A stretch of DNA of 64,000 nucleotides from Amycolatopsis marina (GCF_900111885.1 NZ_FOKG01000025.1:1-64000); one strand, 5' to 3'. Counted from the first letter of the stretch, positions 16,445 to 25,330 are shown. Notes: generated by a model not told the origin, from the letters alone. Numbers and translations: made by a program.

Positions 16445-16672
16445 ATGACCAACACCACGTACGACACACAAACCGATCAGTCCGTCAAGAAGCTGCGCCG
16501 GAGCTCGTCCGACAAGATGATCGCCGGGGTATGCGGCGGCTGGGCCAGGCTGCTCGGCGTCGACGCGGCGATCCTGCGCATCCTGCTTGTCGCGACCACG
16601 ATCCTCGGCGTCGGAGTGCCGGTGCTGATCTACGCCGCATCCTGGATCCTGATGCCGGAGGATGAGGACTGA
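16445..16672 (+). CDS. PspC domain protein
   Basis: Small membrane protein of 75 aa. The PspC domain is nearly the whole protein: KLRRSSSDKMIAGVCGGWARLLGVD, then a hydrophobic stretch of about 25 residues, ending in SWILMPEDED. Such proteins relate to phage-shock or envelope-stress responses, but standalone PspC proteins in actinobacteria are poorly defined. It is divergent from the ECF41 gene over 107 bases and convergent with the dehydratase-like gene. Confidence 0.85.
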   Translation: MTNTTYDTQTDQSVKKLRRSSSDKMIAGVCGGWARLLGVDAAILRILLVATTILGVGVPVLIYAASWILMPEDED

Positions 16673-16680
16673 GCGGGGAC

Positions 16681-17499
16681 TCAGCCAAGCCAGGGTTTCG
16701 CGATCCGGTCGTAGGTTCCGTCGTTGCGGGCGAGATGCAGCCACTGGTCGACCCACTCCTGCAGCACGACATCGCCACGCGGCAACAAGTAAGCCTTCTC
16801 GGAGAACGTGAACGGCTGGTCGGGGTGCACCGCACACAGCTCGGGGTGCTGCTCGGCCTGCCACCGCGTCTCGGTGGCGTCGGTGATCATCAGGTCCGCG
16901 TTCCCGGCGATGATCTCCGTGAAGATCGTGTTGTTGTCCGGGTGCCGAACGATCGTGGCCTGCCTCAGGTTGTCCTCGGCGAACCGCTCGTTCGTACCAC
17001 CCGGATTGACGATCACCCTGACCCCGGACCGGTCGATCTGCTCCAGGGTCTGGAACCGCTCCACGTTCTCGCAGCGGGTGATCGGCGTCTTGCCGTCCCG
17101 CAGGTACGGCTCGCTGTAGAAGGCCTGCGTAGCCCGATCCAGCGTCACCGAGATACCGCCGACCGACAGATCACAGCGCCGACCGAGGTCCTGGAGAATT
17201 CGACCCCAGGTCGTCGGCACGATAGTGAGCCGCACGTCGAGCCGCTCGGCCAGGTCACGCGCCATGTCGATGTCGATGCCGGTCCATTCGCCGGTGACCG
17301 GGTCGCGATAGGTGAACGGTCGGTAGTCCCCGGTGCTGCACACCTGCACCTCGCCCCGCCGCTGGATGGTGTCGAGTCTGCTGTGCCCGGGCCGGAGCTC
17401 CGCCTGCGCACCCGGGTCCGTGGAGTAGTTCGCGCTCGCGGTGCCGATCCCGAGTACGGCGAGCACTGCCAGCGTGACCGCCGCCGCCTTCCACCTCAA
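16681..17499 (-). CDS. Exported cyclohexadienyl dehydratase-like protein (PheC type)
   Basis: Binding-protein-fold enzyme of about 272 aa with an N-terminal signal or anchor (residues 3-23). Unlike transport binding proteins, it follows the Pseudomonas PheC sequence closely by memory: STGDYRPFTYRD, YLRDGKTPIT, RFQTLEQIDRSGV, NPGGTNE at 165-171, HPDNNTIF, HPELCAVHP and FSEKAYLLPRGD. PheC converts prephenate and arogenate to phenylpyruvate and phenylalanine outside the cytoplasm. I chose the TTG overlapping the stop of the upstream peptidase (TTGA), behind AAGGTGAAG; a GTG at 17520 is also open. Most automated calls would say amino acid binding protein. Confidence 0.75.
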   Translation of the reverse strand: MRWKAAAVTLAVLAVLGIGTASANYSTDPGAQAELRPGHSRLDTIQRRGEVQVCSTGDYRPFTYRDPVTGEWTGIDIDMARDLAERLDVRLTIVPTTWGRILQDLGRRCDLSVGGISVTLDRATQAFYSEPYLRDGKTPITRCENVERFQTLEQIDRSGVRVIVNPGGTNERFAEDNLRQATIVRHPDNNTIFTEIIAGNADLMITDATETRWQAEQHPELCAVHPDQPFTFSEKAYLLPRGDVVLQEWVDQWLHLARNDGTYDRIAKPWLG

Positions 17500-19160
17500 C
17501 GCTTCACCTTGCCCGCGCACTGCGACAGGTCGACGGTCTCGGTCTCCCCGCGCGCCACCGTCACCTGAACCTCCTGCAGCACCTTGCCGTTCGGCTTGGC
17601 ACAGCGCAACGTCCAGCTTTCGGCGATCGCGTGGCCGGTCCGATCAGGACGGATCGAGGGGTTGACGTCCCAGGAGAAGTCCCCGGACACCGGTAGCGAC
17701 GACGTCAGGGTGGTGGGGACCGGCAGTCTCGGCCCGGTGGTGCCATCCGGTTGCCGCACCGGCGCGGTGTACTGGATGAACGACTTTTCCAGGGTCAGCA
17801 GCGCCTTCTTCGGTGCGGTACCGGTGATCACCGCGTGGTGGTCGTCGTCGGCCGCGATCTCGAACTGGCGCAGCAGCCCCTCGCGCACACCGCCCTCGGC
17901 ACCCTCCGCCGAGCCGGTCCCGAAGTACTGGTCGATCACACCCTGCTGATAGGGAATGTGGAAGTTGTCGCCGCCCAGCTCGAACTCGAAACCGAAGCCG
18001 CCGGTGGTGAAGTACGACCACTCACCGGTGCTGCCGCTGGTGTCGTAAAGCTGGTAGGACGGGATGCTCCGGTAGCCGGTCGCGTCACCGAGCCGATCGC
18101 CGATGGCCGCGTAGGTCTCCTCGTCCACGGTCAGCGGCGTGCTGGACTGCTGCGGTGGCCGGAGCACGAGCGAACCGTAGTTGTGCAGGCTCTGCAACGA
18201 CGTGACCTGTCTCGAGGTCACCAGTTCGACGATGTTGCGCACCTCCGGCTCGGAGAACGGGGCCGCTCCCCGGTAGGTGCCGCTGGCCGGGTTCGTGCTC
18301 GCACCGGCGCCGCCCCAGTTTCCGCCGTAGTTGCGGTTGAGGTCCACGCCCAGCCGGGAGTTGTCCGCGTCCGCGCACTGCGCGGGAGTGGGCACCGCCC
18401 CGTCGGCGACCCGGCAGTTCTTGCGCTTGTACTCGTGGATGTAGCTCCTGGAGATGTCGTAACCATCGGCGTTGACGACCGGCACGACGATGATCCGCGC
18501 CTGGTCGAGCAGGCCGGTGACACGGGGGTCCTCGCCGTCGTTCTGCACGAGATCGGTGGCGAACTCCATCGCGATCTCGGCGGTCGGCCATTCGCGGGCG
18601 TGGTGGGTGCCCACGAGCAGGAATGTCGGCCTGCCGTCCTGCTCCGCGACGTCGTGGCCGATCTCGACCCCGGAGATCGTCTTGCCCAGCAACGACTTGT
18701 GTGGCAGATCGATGGGCCGGACCAGATCGGGGCGCTGCGCCACCAGCGCGTCCATCTCGGTGCCGTAGTCGGAGTAGGTGCGGTAGGTGTTGCGCCCGGT
18801 CGGCAGCGGCGACGCGGCCATGGTGCGCGCCCGCGCCTCGTCCTCGGCGAGCACCGCCTTCGTGTGCGCGACCAGGTCCGGAATCACCACCTCATAGGTG
18901 AAGCCCGCGTCCCGCACCCGGTCGAGGTCGCCGCTGCCGTGGGCGAAGACGTCCACCGAATCGGCGTCGCGATGCTCGCTGACATCCAGGCCGGTGGCGA
19001 CGAGACGGTTCACCTCGGCGTCCGTCGCCGCCGCGACCCGCAGCAGCGAGACCTGGTCTTCCGGCTCGGCCGCGGCTCCCACACCGCTGGTCAGCGTTGC
19101 CGCGGTGAGTACCGCCGCGATCACCGTGGCGAAGCCCGATCTCTTCCACCGCACCGACAT
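17496..19160 (-). CDS. Secreted M14 zinc carboxypeptidase
   Basis: Exported metallocarboxypeptidase of 554 aa with a Sec signal peptide (residues 1-31, ending near GAAAEP). The zinc ligands are in HHAREWP near residue 195, with a later His in LQSLHNYG. Substrate-binding residues appear in VDLNRNYGGNW, and the catalytic Glu in GFGFEFELGG. A C-terminal domain from about residue 410 resembles secretion-associated beta domains. It is translationally coupled to the PheC-like gene downstream. It probably trims peptides outside the cell. Confidence 0.88.
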   Translation of the reverse strand: MSVRWKRSGFATVIAAVLTAATLTSGVGAAAEPEDQVSLLRVAAATDAEVNRLVATGLDVSEHRDADSVDVFAHGSGDLDRVRDAGFTYEVVIPDLVAHTKAVLAEDEARARTMAASPLPTGRNTYRTYSDYGTEMDALVAQRPDLVRPIDLPHKSLLGKTISGVEIGHDVAEQDGRPTFLLVGTHHAREWPTAEIAMEFATDLVQNDGEDPRVTGLLDQARIIVVPVVNADGYDISRSYIHEYKRKNCRVADGAVPTPAQCADADNSRLGVDLNRNYGGNWGGAGASTNPASGTYRGAAPFSEPEVRNIVELVTSRQVTSLQSLHNYGSLVLRPPQQSSTPLTVDEETYAAIGDRLGDATGYRSIPSYQLYDTSGSTGEWSYFTTGGFGFEFELGGDNFHIPYQQGVIDQYFGTGSAEGAEGGVREGLLRQFEIAADDDHHAVITGTAPKKALLTLEKSFIQYTAPVRQPDGTTGPRLPVPTTLTSSLPVSGDFSWDVNPSIRPDRTGHAIAESWTLRCAKPNGKVLQEVQVTVARGETETVDLSQCAGKVKR

Positions 19161-19242
19161 TTCTGCCTCCCGCCCGGATTTCCACCAGTTCGTCGAACGT
19201 AAGGTGGTTAGTTACCGGTACGAAAGGTCCATCCGGGTTAAG

Positions 19243-21177
19243 TCAGCCGGTTGACAGGAGCGCGGGCGCCTGCGCGATGAACGTGTCCAGTACCCCGTCG
19301 GCCACCTTGATCGGCCCCTGCGGCCTGGTCGTGCCCGGAATCGTCCGGATGGCCGACGCCTGCTCGGCCGACTCGGCAGCCCTGGCGAAATGCGCATCCG
19401 CCGAATCGCCTGCCTCGCCTGCCGCCAGCCCGTCCACTGTCGCCTGCAGCGACTGGCCCCACAGTTGTAGCGCGTCCAGCCATGGTTCGGTCTGCGCGAT
19501 GAAGGCGGGGTCGTCCACCCCCGCGCGGATCCGCGCGGGCGCCGCGGCCAGCAGGTCCACGTACGGCCGCAACTCCCGTAGCGCGGCCTTGCGCTGCTTG
19601 GGCTCCTGCCACGCCGCACGGAACTCGTCCAACACGCCCCGCAGTACCGGCGCCTGCGGCTGCCACGCGTGCTCGCCGAACGTCGGAGCGAGGTGCTGTG
19701 TGTCGAAGAAGGCGAGCAACGCGCGCGCCGTCACGTCATCGCCGCCCGCCAGGTAGTCCGCCGCGGCACGCCAGGTGCGTTCCGGGTCGTAGTCCTGGTC
19801 GTTCCAGGCGAAAGAGGCACCGCCGAACAGTGCCACCTTGCTCGGTGCCGCCTGGTTCATCGGGTTGAGCACGATGCCGCCGAGCGCCTCGTGCAGGCCC
19901 GCCTCACGCTTGTCGTACGGCGCGAGCAGCAGCCGTCCCGTGGTCTGGCCGTAGTCGTTGACCGGGTAGTTGTCCCACAGGAAAACCTTGCGCCCCCACA
20001 CCTGCGCCGCCTGCCGGGCGTCGGCGACGCTGATCGCCGGCGGCACCACGTCCGTTCCGGTCCATTGCACGACGATGCGCTCGTCGAGCGTCTCCCGCAG
20101 CACCTTCTTGTACGGAGAGTCCTGCACATCGGCGTACTCGGTGGGCACCATCTGCAACGCCTTCGTTCCGTCGAGCGTGTCCAGGTAGTCGCGCTGGACG
20201 GCGTTGAGCAGGTCGGCCTGCGCATGCCCAGCCGCTTCCCGCCCCGGCGCGCCGTACTTCTGCTCGTCGGCCGCGCAGTTCCACTCGGTGTAGCTGATGT
20301 CGTCCAGCGCGATGTAGAAGCTGCGTGCGCCCTGTTCGTAGAGGGAGCCGAGCTTGCCGGTCAGGCTGCGCAGGTCGGCCGGGTCGCTGTAGCAGATGGA
20401 CAGCCCTGGAGAGAGCGCGTACGTGAACTGCACGTGGTGGTAGGCGGCGGCGTCGATGAGTTCCTTCAGCCGCCCCAACTCCTCGGGCGGGTAAGCCTCC
20501 CGCCACTTCTCCCGCAGGTAGACGTCGTCTTTCGGGGTGTAGATGTAGGTGTTGGCCTTGACATCGCCGTAGAAGGCCAGCTGGTCGAGCCGATCGGCAT
20601 GCGACCACGGAGCGCCGTAGAACCCCTCGATGCTCCCCCGCAGCGCCATCAGCGGATGGTCCACAACGGACACGGCTGCGATGCGCCGGTGCTCGGCGAG
20701 CTGCCGGAACGTCTGAGCCGCGTAGTAGACGCCGTCGTCGTCGTTACCTGCCAGGGCAAACACGCCGCCACCGCCGTAGGCCCTTCCGGCCAGTGAGTAC
20801 CCCTCAGGGGCCAGGTCGGCGGGACGTTCACCGCCGGCCTTCTCCAGCGCCGCGGCGACCACCGGGTCGTCGATGGTTCCGAGCACCACCGTCAGCGCCG
20901 CCCGCCCTGAGGTCCGGATCTCCCGCGCGCCCGCCGCCTCCAGTGTCGTGCGCACCAGGTCCTGGCTCGCCCGGTCGGCACCGGCGCCCGAGATGACCGC
21001 GACCTCCGCCGGGACCCGGACCGCGCGCCCGTTGGCCTGCAACTGCTGCGGCGTCGGCGTGATCACCGGAAGCGACGCGCCGGTCGGCGCCGCGACGGGC
21101 TCCGCCGCCGCGATCGAGGACGGCAGGACGAGCGCGAGCCCGATGGCCAGCACGGCGCGGGCGATTCGGGAAGACAT
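19243..21177 (-). CDS. Secreted GH84 beta-N-acetylglucosaminidase (hyaluronidase-like)
   Basis: Exported glycoside hydrolase of 644 aa. A signal peptide (1-26) is followed by a GH20b-like domain, then the GH84 catalytic barrel beginning at RGSIEGFYGAPWSHADRLDQ. The paired catalytic aspartates sit in FYIALDDISY. KANTYIYTPKDD and VFLWDNYPVNDYG are further family blocks. A helical region follows the barrel. It should release GlcNAc from glycans. A dre-like operator overlaps its start codon, linking it to the DasR-like repressor at 45 kb. Confidence 0.9.
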   Translation of the reverse strand: MSSRIARAVLAIGLALVLPSSIAAAEPVAAPTGASLPVITPTPQQLQANGRAVRVPAEVAVISGAGADRASQDLVRTTLEAAGAREIRTSGRAALTVVLGTIDDPVVAAALEKAGGERPADLAPEGYSLAGRAYGGGGVFALAGNDDDGVYYAAQTFRQLAEHRRIAAVSVVDHPLMALRGSIEGFYGAPWSHADRLDQLAFYGDVKANTYIYTPKDDVYLREKWREAYPPEELGRLKELIDAAAYHHVQFTYALSPGLSICYSDPADLRSLTGKLGSLYEQGARSFYIALDDISYTEWNCAADEQKYGAPGREAAGHAQADLLNAVQRDYLDTLDGTKALQMVPTEYADVQDSPYKKVLRETLDERIVVQWTGTDVVPPAISVADARQAAQVWGRKVFLWDNYPVNDYGQTTGRLLLAPYDKREAGLHEALGGIVLNPMNQAAPSKVALFGGASFAWNDQDYDPERTWRAAADYLAGGDDVTARALLAFFDTQHLAPTFGEHAWQPQAPVLRGVLDEFRAAWQEPKQRKAALRELRPYVDLLAAAPARIRAGVDDPAFIAQTEPWLDALQLWGQSLQATVDGLAAGEAGDSADAHFARAAESAEQASAIRTIPGTTRPQGPIKVADGVLDTFIAQAPALLSTG

Positions 21178-21188
21178 GGTCCAGACCT
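21177..21188. promoter_or_regulatory. dre-like site (DasR operator) overlapping the GH84 start
   Basis: The sequence TGGTCCAGACCT differs by one base in its ten-base core from the GGTCTAGACC palindrome of DasR operators. It covers the start codon edge and ribosome site of the glucosaminidase gene, where bound repressor would block expression. Confidence 0.5.
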
Positions 21189-21242
21189 TTCCCCGAAGTG
21201 GGCTGTGTGTCAATCGACCGTTCGAAGATCGGCAACGGCCGG

Positions 21243-21292
21243 ACACACAGAGGGACCCGGCCCCGCCGAAGCGGAACCGGGTCCCTGTGTGT
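21243..21292 (-). terminator. Hairpin terminator after groEL2
   Basis: Arms ACACACAG..GGACCCGG (21243-21260, two-base bulge) and CCGGGTCCCTGTGTGT (21277-21292) form a strong stem about 40 bases past the groEL2 stop. It separates groEL2 from the GH84 gene on the same strand. Confidence 0.75.
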
Positions 21293-21329
21293 AGCTACTC
21301 GACTGAACTTCAGTCCGGTGCGAAACCGA

Positions 21330-22964
21330 TCAGAAGTCCATGCCGCCCATGCCACCGGTCGGGTCGCCACCGGCCGGAGCGGCACCAGCCTTCTCCGGCT
21401 TGTCAGCGATGACCGCCTCAGTGGTCAGGAACAGCGCCGCGATGGAAGCGGCGTTCTGCAGCGCGGAGCGCGTGACCTTGGTCGGGTCCGGCACGCCGGC
21501 CGCGAGCAGGTCCTCGTACTCGCCCGTGGCGGCGTTCAGGCCGTGGCCCTGCGGCAGGCCCTTGACCTTCTCCACCACGACTCCGCCTTCGAGGCCGGAG
21601 TTGACCGCGATCTGCTTGAGCGGGGCCTCGACCGCAACCTTCACGATGTTGGCACCGGTCGCCTCGTCGCCCTCGAGCTTGAGGCCGGCGAAGGCAGCCT
21701 CGGCAGCCTGCAGCAGAGCCACGCCACCACCGGCGACAATGCCCTCCTCGACGGCGGCCTTGGCGTTGCGCACCGCGTCCTCGATGCGGTGCTTGCGCTC
21801 CTTGAGCTCCACCTCGGTGGCGGCGCCGGCCTTGATGACGGCAACGCCGCCGGCCAGCTTCGCCAGGCGCTCCTGGAGCTTCTCGCGGTCGTAGTCGGAG
21901 TCCGAGTTCTCGATCTCCGCACGGATCTGGTTGACGCGACCCTGGATCTGGTCGGCGTCGCCCGAACCCTCGACGATGGTGGTCTCGTCCTTGGTGATGA
22001 CGGCCTTGCGGGCCTTACCCAGCAGGGAAAGGTCAGCGTTCTCCAGCTTGAGGCCGACGTCCTCGGTGATGACCTGGCCACCGGTCAGGATCGCGATGTC
22101 CTGCAGGATGGCCTTGCGGCGGTCGCCGAAGCCAGGCGCCTTGACGGCGACGGACTTGAACGTGCCGCGGATCTTGTTGACCACCAGGGTCGCCAGGGCT
22201 TCGCCCTCGACGTCCTCGGCGATGATCAGCAGCGGCTTGCCGGACTGGATGACCTTCTCCAGCAGCGGCAGCACGTCCTTGACGTTGGAGATCTTGGAAC
22301 CGAACAGGAGGACGTAGGGGTCCTCGAGCTCCGCTTCCTGACGCTCCGGGTCGGTCACGAAGTAACCGGAGATGTAGCCCTTGTCGAAGCGCATACCCTC
22401 GGTGAGCTCGAGCTCGAGGCCGAAGGTGTTGCTCTCCTCGACAGTGACGACGCCTTCCTTGCCGACCTTGTCCAGCGCCTCGGCGATCAGCTCACCGATG
22501 GTGCGGTCAGCAGCGGAGATCGAGGCGGTAGCAGCGATCTGCTCCTTGGTCTCGATCTGCACGGCGGCCTTGTGCAGCTGCTCGGTGACGGCCTCGACGG
22601 CCTGCTCGATCCCACGCTTGAGGGCGATGGGGTCGGCACCGGCTGCGACGTTGCGCAGCCCCTCGCGAACGAGGGCCTGGGCGAGCACGGTGGCGGTGGT
22701 GGTGCCGTCACCCGCGACGTCGTCGGTCTTCTTGGCAACTTCCTTGACGAGCTCGGCCCCGATCTTCTCCCAGGGGTCCTCGAGCTCGATCTCCTTGGCG
22801 ATGGAGACACCGTCATTGGTGATGGTCGGCGCGCCCCACTTCTTCTCGAGCACGACATTGCGGCCACGGGGGCCGAGCGTCACCTTGACGGCTTCGGCGA
22901 GGGTGTTGAGGCCGCGCTCTAGACCGCGGCGGGCGTCCTCGTCGAACGCGATCAGTTTGGCCAT
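21330..22964 (-). CDS. groEL2: Chaperonin GroEL (Hsp60), GroEL2-type
   Basis: Full-length chaperonin of 544 aa. The start MAKLIAFDEDARRGLERG, nucleotide-site GDGTTTATVLAQAL, and the C-terminus GGMGGMDF rather than a His-rich tail mark the essential GroEL2 type of actinobacteria. No groES precedes it, as expected for the standalone copy. Two CIRCE operators and a promoter lie about 190-250 bases upstream. Sequence is very well conserved throughout with no sign of damage. It assembles as the cytosolic folding cage. Confidence 0.97.
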   Translation of the reverse strand: MAKLIAFDEDARRGLERGLNTLAEAVKVTLGPRGRNVVLEKKWGAPTITNDGVSIAKEIELEDPWEKIGAELVKEVAKKTDDVAGDGTTTATVLAQALVREGLRNVAAGADPIALKRGIEQAVEAVTEQLHKAAVQIETKEQIAATASISAADRTIGELIAEALDKVGKEGVVTVEESNTFGLELELTEGMRFDKGYISGYFVTDPERQEAELEDPYVLLFGSKISNVKDVLPLLEKVIQSGKPLLIIAEDVEGEALATLVVNKIRGTFKSVAVKAPGFGDRRKAILQDIAILTGGQVITEDVGLKLENADLSLLGKARKAVITKDETTIVEGSGDADQIQGRVNQIRAEIENSDSDYDREKLQERLAKLAGGVAVIKAGAATEVELKERKHRIEDAVRNAKAAVEEGIVAGGGVALLQAAEAAFAGLKLEGDEATGANIVKVAVEAPLKQIAVNSGLEGGVVVEKVKGLPQGHGLNAATGEYEDLLAAGVPDPTKVTRSALQNAASIAALFLTTEAVIADKPEKAGAAPAGGDPTGGMGGMDF

Positions 22965-23150
22965 TGCGGTGTGGTCCTCCGATATTGGGCGCTACCAGCG
23001 AACAGCCGACTTCTCGGCTGCCCGCTGCAGCAGGACACGTCCTCGGCCAGGCTCGGTGCCCGCGACGGACGACGGAGTTCCCGCGGGGATTCCCGCAAGA
23101 ACACAGCCTCACCGTCCCGACCTTCAGGCGAGCGGTCGGCGACCACCCGC
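22965..23150 (-). other. groEL2 untranslated leader
   Basis: The stretch between the groEL2 start and the first CIRCE is transcribed as a roughly 200-base leader. It contains small stems, for example around AGCCGAC and TCGGCT near 23000. No gene or known riboswitch was seen. Confidence 0.5.
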
Positions 23151-23177
23151 CTAGCACTCGACGGCGTCGAGTGCCAA
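23151..23177. promoter_or_regulatory. CIRCE operator 1 (HrcA site)
   Basis: CTAGCACTC and GAGTGCCAA flank nine bases (gacggcgtc). This matches the HrcA consensus TTAGCACTC-N9-GAGTGCTAA with two changes and lies just downstream of the inferred transcription start. Confidence 0.9.
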
Positions 23178-23182
23178 TCTCG

Positions 23183-23212
23183 GTTTTAGCACTCTCCGGA
23201 TGAGAGTGCAAG
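23183..23212 (-). promoter_or_regulatory. groEL2 promoter embedded in CIRCE operator 2
   Basis: TTAGCACTC (23186-23194), nine bases, then GAGTGCAAG (23204-23212) form the second CIRCE. On the minus strand the same bases carry -35 TTGCAC (23211-23206) and -10 TAAAAC (23188-23183) with a 17-base spacer. HrcA bound here would cover the whole promoter. Confidence 0.85.
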
Positions 23213-23343
23213 GAGGGTTGTTCACAAGTCTGCAGACGGGGCCGCCCGGAGGGTGGCCGTGGCTGCCGACCGCAGGTGAGTCTGGTACGTGCCGCACGTG
23301 GGCGGTGAATAACCCGAGTTTTAGATAAGACACAGCAGGGTGG

Positions 23344-24864
23344 TCAGTTTCCGGGCACTACCGGGATGGATGTGGGCGGCGGGTTATCGGGGCGGGACGA
23401 CTCGTTGCCCCGATTCGGCGCGGACTCGCCAGGACCGACGGGAATCTGCGGAGCGGTCGCGCTCGGCTCGGCCGGGGGCGTGCCGCCGCTGCCCTTGTCG
23501 TCGTCACCCCCGAGCACCAGCACCAGTGTGAGGACACCGCCCGCGACGACCACCACCGCGACGAGCAACCAGATGATCCACTTCTTGCCACCACCACTCG
23601 GCGGCTGGGTGAAGGCCGAACCACCGGCCGGGGCGGGCGGGCGGAGCCGCATCGGATCACCCTGCTGCGGCCCGTACCCGTGCGGATGCGGCTGCTGCCC
23701 CACAGGGCCCTGCTGCCTCGGGCCCTGTGGTTGGCCGTAGCCGGGCACGAAACCGTGCGGCGGCGTGCCAAGCCCCTGCGGTGCGCCGGAGCCGTATCCG
23801 GGCGGCGGTCCCTGCTGGTGCGGCTGCCCCTGCTGACCCTGCTGCCCGTAGCCGGGTGGGGGTTGCGTGCCGTGCGGCGGTCGGCCGTTGGGCTGCCCCT
23901 GCTGTCCTTGCTGCCCGTACGGCTGCACCGGCGTCCCCTCTCCCTGTCGTGCGGGACCACGGGGCCCTTCGCCGTGGCCCATGGCGTTGCCTGCCTGGGC
24001 CGCCGACGCGACCGGGACATCCTTGCGGGTGAGGGCGGACCTGGCCGCCGAGATGAGTTCCCCGCAGCTGCCGTGCCGATCGTCGGGAGTCCGTGCCATG
24101 CCTCGCCGGATTACTTCGTCGATGGGCGCAGGCAGCGCGGCCGCCCTGGCCGCCGACGGCGGCTCGCCCCCGAGATGGCCCTTGATGACATTCGGCACGT
24201 CACCCTGGTAGGGCGGCCCGCCGGTCAGGCAGGCGTAGAGCACACAGGCCAGTGCGTACTGATCGGTGCGTCCGTCGAGCGGTTCACCCCGCAGGTGCTC
24301 TGGAGCCGCGTAGGTGGGCGAACCGAGAAAATCCCCGCCCCTCGTGCGGTGGCCCGTCGCCCCGCGCCGGGTCAGCCCGAAGTCGGCGACGTAGACATGC
24401 TCGCGCGCGGACTCCCTGCTGGTGACCAGCACGTTGGCCGGCTTGACGTCGAGGTGGACCAGTCCCCTGCCGTGCAGTGTGTCCAGTGCGTCGGCGACCT
24501 GCTCCAGGAGACCCACCGCGCGTTCGGGGGCCATCGGCCCCGCGCTGATCAGGCTCGCCAGATCGGACCCGTCGACGAGCCGCATGGCGATGTACAGCAT
24601 GCCGTCGAGTTCGCCGAAGTCGTACAACGGCACGATGTTCGCGTGATCGATGGCCGAGGTGTTGCGCGCCTCGTCGACGAACCGCTCACGGAACTCGGCA
24701 TCCGCCCCGAGGTGATCCCCGATGACCTTGAGCGCCACCTTGCGACCCAGCCGCACGTCGGTGGCCTTGTACATCACGCTCATGCCGCCCTTGCCGAGCA
24801 CACCGTCGATGCGGTAGTTGCCCAAGCGGCGACCGGTGAGGTCCCCCGACACATCGCCTGTCAC
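23344..24864 (-). CDS. Serine/threonine protein kinase, membrane-anchored
   Basis: Hanks-type kinase of 506 aa. The Gly-rich loop is LGKGGMSVMYKATD near residue 23, the ATP Lys in VALKVIG, the catalytic loop HLDVKPANVL (HLD in place of the usual HRD), then ADFGLTR and the PTYAAPEHL activation segment. Residues 290-430 are a Gln/Gly/Pro-rich linker with repeated GYGQQGQQGQP units. A single transmembrane helix near 440 (IIWLLVAVVVVAG) leads to a short extracytoplasmic tail with no PASTA domain. The linker repeats may vary in number between strains. Confidence 0.9.
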   Translation of the reverse strand: MTGDVSGDLTGRRLGNYRIDGVLGKGGMSVMYKATDVRLGRKVALKVIGDHLGADAEFRERFVDEARNTSAIDHANIVPLYDFGELDGMLYIAMRLVDGSDLASLISAGPMAPERAVGLLEQVADALDTLHGRGLVHLDVKPANVLVTSRESAREHVYVADFGLTRRGATGHRTRGGDFLGSPTYAAPEHLRGEPLDGRTDQYALACVLYACLTGGPPYQGDVPNVIKGHLGGEPPSAARAAALPAPIDEVIRRGMARTPDDRHGSCGELISAARSALTRKDVPVASAAQAGNAMGHGEGPRGPARQGEGTPVQPYGQQGQQGQPNGRPPHGTQPPPGYGQQGQQGQPHQQGPPPGYGSGAPQGLGTPPHGFVPGYGQPQGPRQQGPVGQQPHPHGYGPQQGDPMRLRPPAPAGGSAFTQPPSGGGKKWIIWLLVAVVVVAGGVLTLVLVLGGDDDKGSGGTPPAEPSATAPQIPVGPGESAPNRGNESSRPDNPPPTSIPVVPGN

Positions 24865-24928
24865 GCCGCGAAGCCTAACGCGCCGTTGGGCAGGCTACGC
24901 GGAGCGTCTCCTTTTGCCAGGAGGACTG

Positions 24929-24944
24929 TGCCGGGGCACCGGCA
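24929..24944 (-). terminator. Small hairpin after the cold-shock gene
   Basis: TGCCGG and CCGGCA pair around GGCA eight bases past the cspA stop. It is short and has no U-tract, so termination is tentative. Confidence 0.4.
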
Positions 24945-24951
24945 GCGCAGC

Positions 24952-25158
24952 TCAGGAGACCTTGCGGACGTCCGCGGCCTGACTCCGGCCGTCCCGGCCT
25001 GCCTGCACCTCGAACTCCACTCGGTCCCCCTCATCGAGGGTGCGGAATCCGTCGGCCTGAATGGCCGAGTAATGTACGAACACATCAGGGCCTTCCGGGG
25101 ACTCGATGAATCCGTAGCCCTTTTCCGAGTTGAACCACTTGACCGTGCCGACAGCCAC
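24952..25158 (-). CDS. cspA: Cold-shock protein, CspA family
   Basis: Single cold-shock domain of 68 aa. RNP1 is KGYGFIES and RNP2 is VFVHYSAI, both intact; the protein begins MAVGTVKWFNSEKG. It binds single-stranded nucleic acid and acts as an RNA chaperone. Translation starts at GTG behind AAGGAGG. The leader carries a perfect 8-bp hairpin, a common feature of cold-shock mRNAs. Whether it is cold-induced or constitutive cannot be told. Confidence 0.95.
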   Translation of the reverse strand: MAVGTVKWFNSEKGYGFIESPEGPDVFVHYSAIQADGFRTLDEGDRVEFEVQAGRDGRSQAADVRKVS

Positions 25159-25186
25159 GGCGTCCTCCTTGGATACAGCCGAAAAC

Positions 25187-25209
25187 GACGGCGGCTGCGC
25201 CCCGCCGTC
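25187..25209 (-). promoter_or_regulatory. Leader hairpin of cspA
   Basis: GACGGCGG and CCGCCGTC pair perfectly around a 7-base loop, about 30 bases before the cspA start codon. Its position in the 5' leader suggests mRNA stability or temperature control. Confidence 0.5.
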
Positions 25210-25330
25210 GCGTGAAAGCTTCGATCACGCTACCGGAATAACGGCAGCGAGCAATGGGCAACTCGTTTCGAATTCAGCCAACCTCGGCAGTCCCCGTCAA
25301 CGCCCGTTGGAGGCAGTTGGCGGCATTGTT

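Noticed and set aside
23890..24010. Gln/Gly/Pro repeats in the kinase considered as a separate repeat element
   Set aside because: They are in-frame codon repeats of the linker, typical for this kinase type.
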